Below, piece after piece: positions 62,640 through 64,000 of a stretch of 64,000 nucleotides of DNA; the first letter of the stretch is position 1, and each line of letters begins with the position of its first letter. The notes beneath the pieces were generated by a model. That model saw only the letters and a program-made list of their open reading frames with translations, had not been told where the DNA came from and searched no databases. Both the position numbers and the translations under genes were made by a program. The DNA is from Francisella uliginis (GTDB lineage: Bacteria; Pseudomonadota; Gammaproteobacteria; Francisellales; Francisellaceae): assembly GCF_001895265.1 (NCBI RefSeq), contig NZ_CP016796.1:2108001-2172000 (forward strand), written 5' to 3'.

Positions 62640-63152
62640 TCAAAGATCTTTATTAAGTTGGTATGACTCAAGTAAAGGAAGCTCTTCTTGAATCTTTTCT
62701 ATAGCTTGTGAGCTATTAATCCCGTTATTTAATAAATTTCTAAGTTTTCTATTGTTATCTATAGTTGAACTAAACTCTTGAATTAACTTCTTAGCCTGAA
62801 GTAATGACGCTAATTCAGGAATACGCTGAGCTATAGTATTTGGATCAAATACCTTCATAGAATTTACATCTAAATTTACTTTAATATCCTCACCACCTTC
62901 TTTGATATGATTTGGAACACTGATATCTAATTTAATACCCATAGGTTCCATTACATCTGATAAGTTTGGACTTGCTAACTCATAAATTTCACGATTAGAT
63001 AGCTCTTTTTTTCTTTCCTGTGAATTGCCTAAAGAAAGATCTCCTACTAATAGCTGCCTAAAAGGTAACTCTTTTTTCTTTTTAGTTCCTTCAACTTCCA
63101 TATCATATGTAATTGTGATACGAGACTTTGGAATGGCTTGATTAACTTTCAT
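62640..63152 (-). CDS. iglA: T6SS sheath protein IglA (TssB)
   Basis: A 170-residue sheath small subunit. RITITYDMEVEGTKKKKELPFRQLLVGDLS aligns with IglA of the pathogenicity island, although the overall sequence differs, and VFDPNTIAQRIPELASLLQAKKLI is the conserved helix that contacts IglB and ClpV/ClpB. AGGGGAG precedes the ATG. It is first in the operon iglA-iglB-iglC-tssK, driven by P1. It shares the end of its frame with the iglB alternative start. Confidence 0.93.
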   Translation of the reverse strand: MKVNQAIPKSRITITYDMEVEGTKKKKELPFRQLLVGDLSLGNSQERKKELSNREIYELASPNLSDVMEPMGIKLDISVPNHIKEGGEDIKVNLDVNSMKVFDPNTIAQRIPELASLLQAKKLIQEFSSTIDNNRKLRNLLNNGINSSQAIEKIQEELPLLESYQLNKDL

Positions 63153-63215
63153 TTAAACTCCCCTTGTGTATTGTCTATGTTTAAGTTAAAAACTCTTTTA
63201 AAGTTTCTATGCACT

Positions 63216-63267
63216 AAGATAACCACTAGATGTGTCTTAAATATTAAGCATTTGTAAAATTTTGTAA
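63216..63267 (-). promoter_or_regulatory. island-type promoter P1 (iglA operon)
   Basis: On the minus strand: TTACAA-N4-TTACAA, N6, AATATTTAAG, N14, TATCTT (63216-63221), the same layout as P2 and P3. The -10 lies about 60 bp before the iglA ATG. The rest of 63153-63501 is AT-rich and shows no gene. Confidence 0.7.
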
Positions 63268-63501
63268 CTTTCTCTTATTTTTGATAAAAAATCTTGTTTT
63301 TATCATTTACATATTAGTAAAGTTAGCTTTATAAGGTTCATTTGCTATAAATAAAGATGTATATAGATAAGATATTCTTAGCAAAGTTATTAATATTGAT
63401 TTGAAGAAATAAACTAAAATGTTTTTTGAGTAACTGTATGTTTAACTATCATAAGCCTCTCTATTCTATTATCACTTTGTTTTGACCTGGCTACAGAACT
63501 T

Positions 63502-63939
63502 CTATGACACCTTCATTACATTATTTTTTGAGATGTTAACTGTTTTATCTTTTTGGCTATCTGGATTAATATAAAGTTTCCAGTGCCCCTCACTTGGTTT
63601 TTTCTTGAATAGGAAATATACCGATACACCTTCTTTTTCTGATTTTTCTATAGGTATAGACTGTTTACCTTTACTTGGATATACCAAAATACTATCATCC
63701 TTGCTATCCGTTTTAAGATAACTATCATATACACTATCAACATCACTATCTAAATAACTAAACATTGGTTCTTTTTTAACAATGACATAAAAAGGTTGAC
63801 CATCATTGCTTAGCTTATTTGGTTGAACTGTTAAATTAAAACTTGAGCTTGCACATCCTGAAAGGATTAAAAATAGTGCTGATATTAATGCTAGTTTTAT
63901 ATTTTTTAAGTAAGTATTTTTTATTCTAATATTTTTCAT
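63502..63939 (-). CDS. TssJ-like outer-membrane lipoprotein
   Basis: A 145-residue lipoprotein: long basic N-region, hydrophobic core, lipobox LILSGC, then a beta-sandwich-like domain (FNLTVQPN, GQPFYVIVKK, EGHWKLYINPD). This is the TssJ pattern: a lipoprotein that anchors the T6SS membrane complex to the outer membrane via TssM. In the classical island this role belongs to IglE. The gene lies upstream of iglA on the same strand with 350 bp between them, so it ends another transcript that continues beyond the window. Confidence 0.75.
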   Translation of the reverse strand: MKNIRIKNTYLKNIKLALISALFLILSGCASSSFNLTVQPNKLSNDGQPFYVIVKKEPMFSYLDSDVDSVYDSYLKTDSKDDSILVYPSKGKQSIPIEKSEKEGVSVYFLFKKKPSEGHWKLYINPDSQKDKTVNISKNNVMKVS

Positions 63940-64000
63940 TTTCTATAACCTTATATGCAAAATTTCCTGATAAACTTCTTCTATTTAGCGTGTCTCCTAA

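Overview
The window comes from a Francisella chromosome. It is AT-rich. It carries tandem DUF3568-type lipoproteins, a full kdpFABC-DE locus, the rRNA order 16S-tRNA-Ile-tRNA-Ala-23S-5S, and an iglABCD-type Type VI secretion (T6SS) operon. The IglA/IglB/IglC/TssK proteins differ clearly from those I know from the classical Francisella pathogenicity island. The cluster therefore looks like a second island of the F. novicida island (FNI) type, in a non-tularensis or environmental lineage. The species cannot be fixed by eye.

Region by region. 1-8.3 kb: end of trhP (U32 peptidase-like), a 55-aa Trp-rich membrane peptide, a Bcr/CflA-type exporter, nhaD, an SbmA/YddA-like ABC exporter, a KimA-like permease and obgE. 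8.4-12.4 kb: type IV pilus minor pilin genes, one fused to duplicated carbohydrate-binding-like repeats. 12.5-16.4 kb: a secreted protein, an aromatic amino acid permease, a DUF6314-like protein, a Met-rich envelope protein and a PCu(A)C copper chaperone. 16.5-24.5 kb: kdpE-D-C-B-A and a tiny kdpF on the minus strand. 24.7-25.2 kb: a decayed yciA thioesterase gene. 25.2-30.3 kb: an rRNA operon on the minus strand with its promoter and terminator. 30.5-36.5 kb: proline iminopeptidase broken by an insertion sequence, a TatD-like nuclease, pnuC, then four tandem DUF3568-like lipoprotein genes, the fourth broken by the same element. 36.6-50 kb: clcA, an M32 carboxypeptidase, trpBA, an IS5-family element, an RHH-like protein, clpB with a sigma-32 promoter, an ankyrin protein, purT, an O-methyltransferase, a membrane protein and fdxA.

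50-64 kb is a pathogenicity-type island, all on the minus strand. It has a TssJ-like lipoprotein, iglA (tssB), iglB (tssC), an iglC-position (Hcp-like) gene and tssK (iglD). These are followed by an OmpR-family regulator, a histidine kinase and a 12-TM protein. Downstream lie three genes of unrecognised families. Two of them (516 aa, and a 448-aa protein broken by the third IS copy) carry the residue pattern of an atypical kinase fold like that of some Legionella effectors. The third (158 aa) matches only the N-terminal domain of the 448-aa protein. A 92-aa acidic protein and a 51-aa membrane peptide complete the island.

The most interesting signal is a promoter architecture repeated three times with exact spacing: TTACRA-N4-TTACAA-N6-AATATTTWAG-N14-TATNNT. 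It lies upstream of iglA, the 158-aa gene and the 92-aa gene. The 10-bp direct repeat is what an OmpR-family regulator would bind. This suggests that the island's own two-component system co-regulates the T6SS and a set of satellite effector candidates. Three 949-bp copies of one IS5-family element, with no difference seen on inspection and each with an intact 3-bp target duplication, broke three genes recently. The interrupted reading frames are still exactly restorable.
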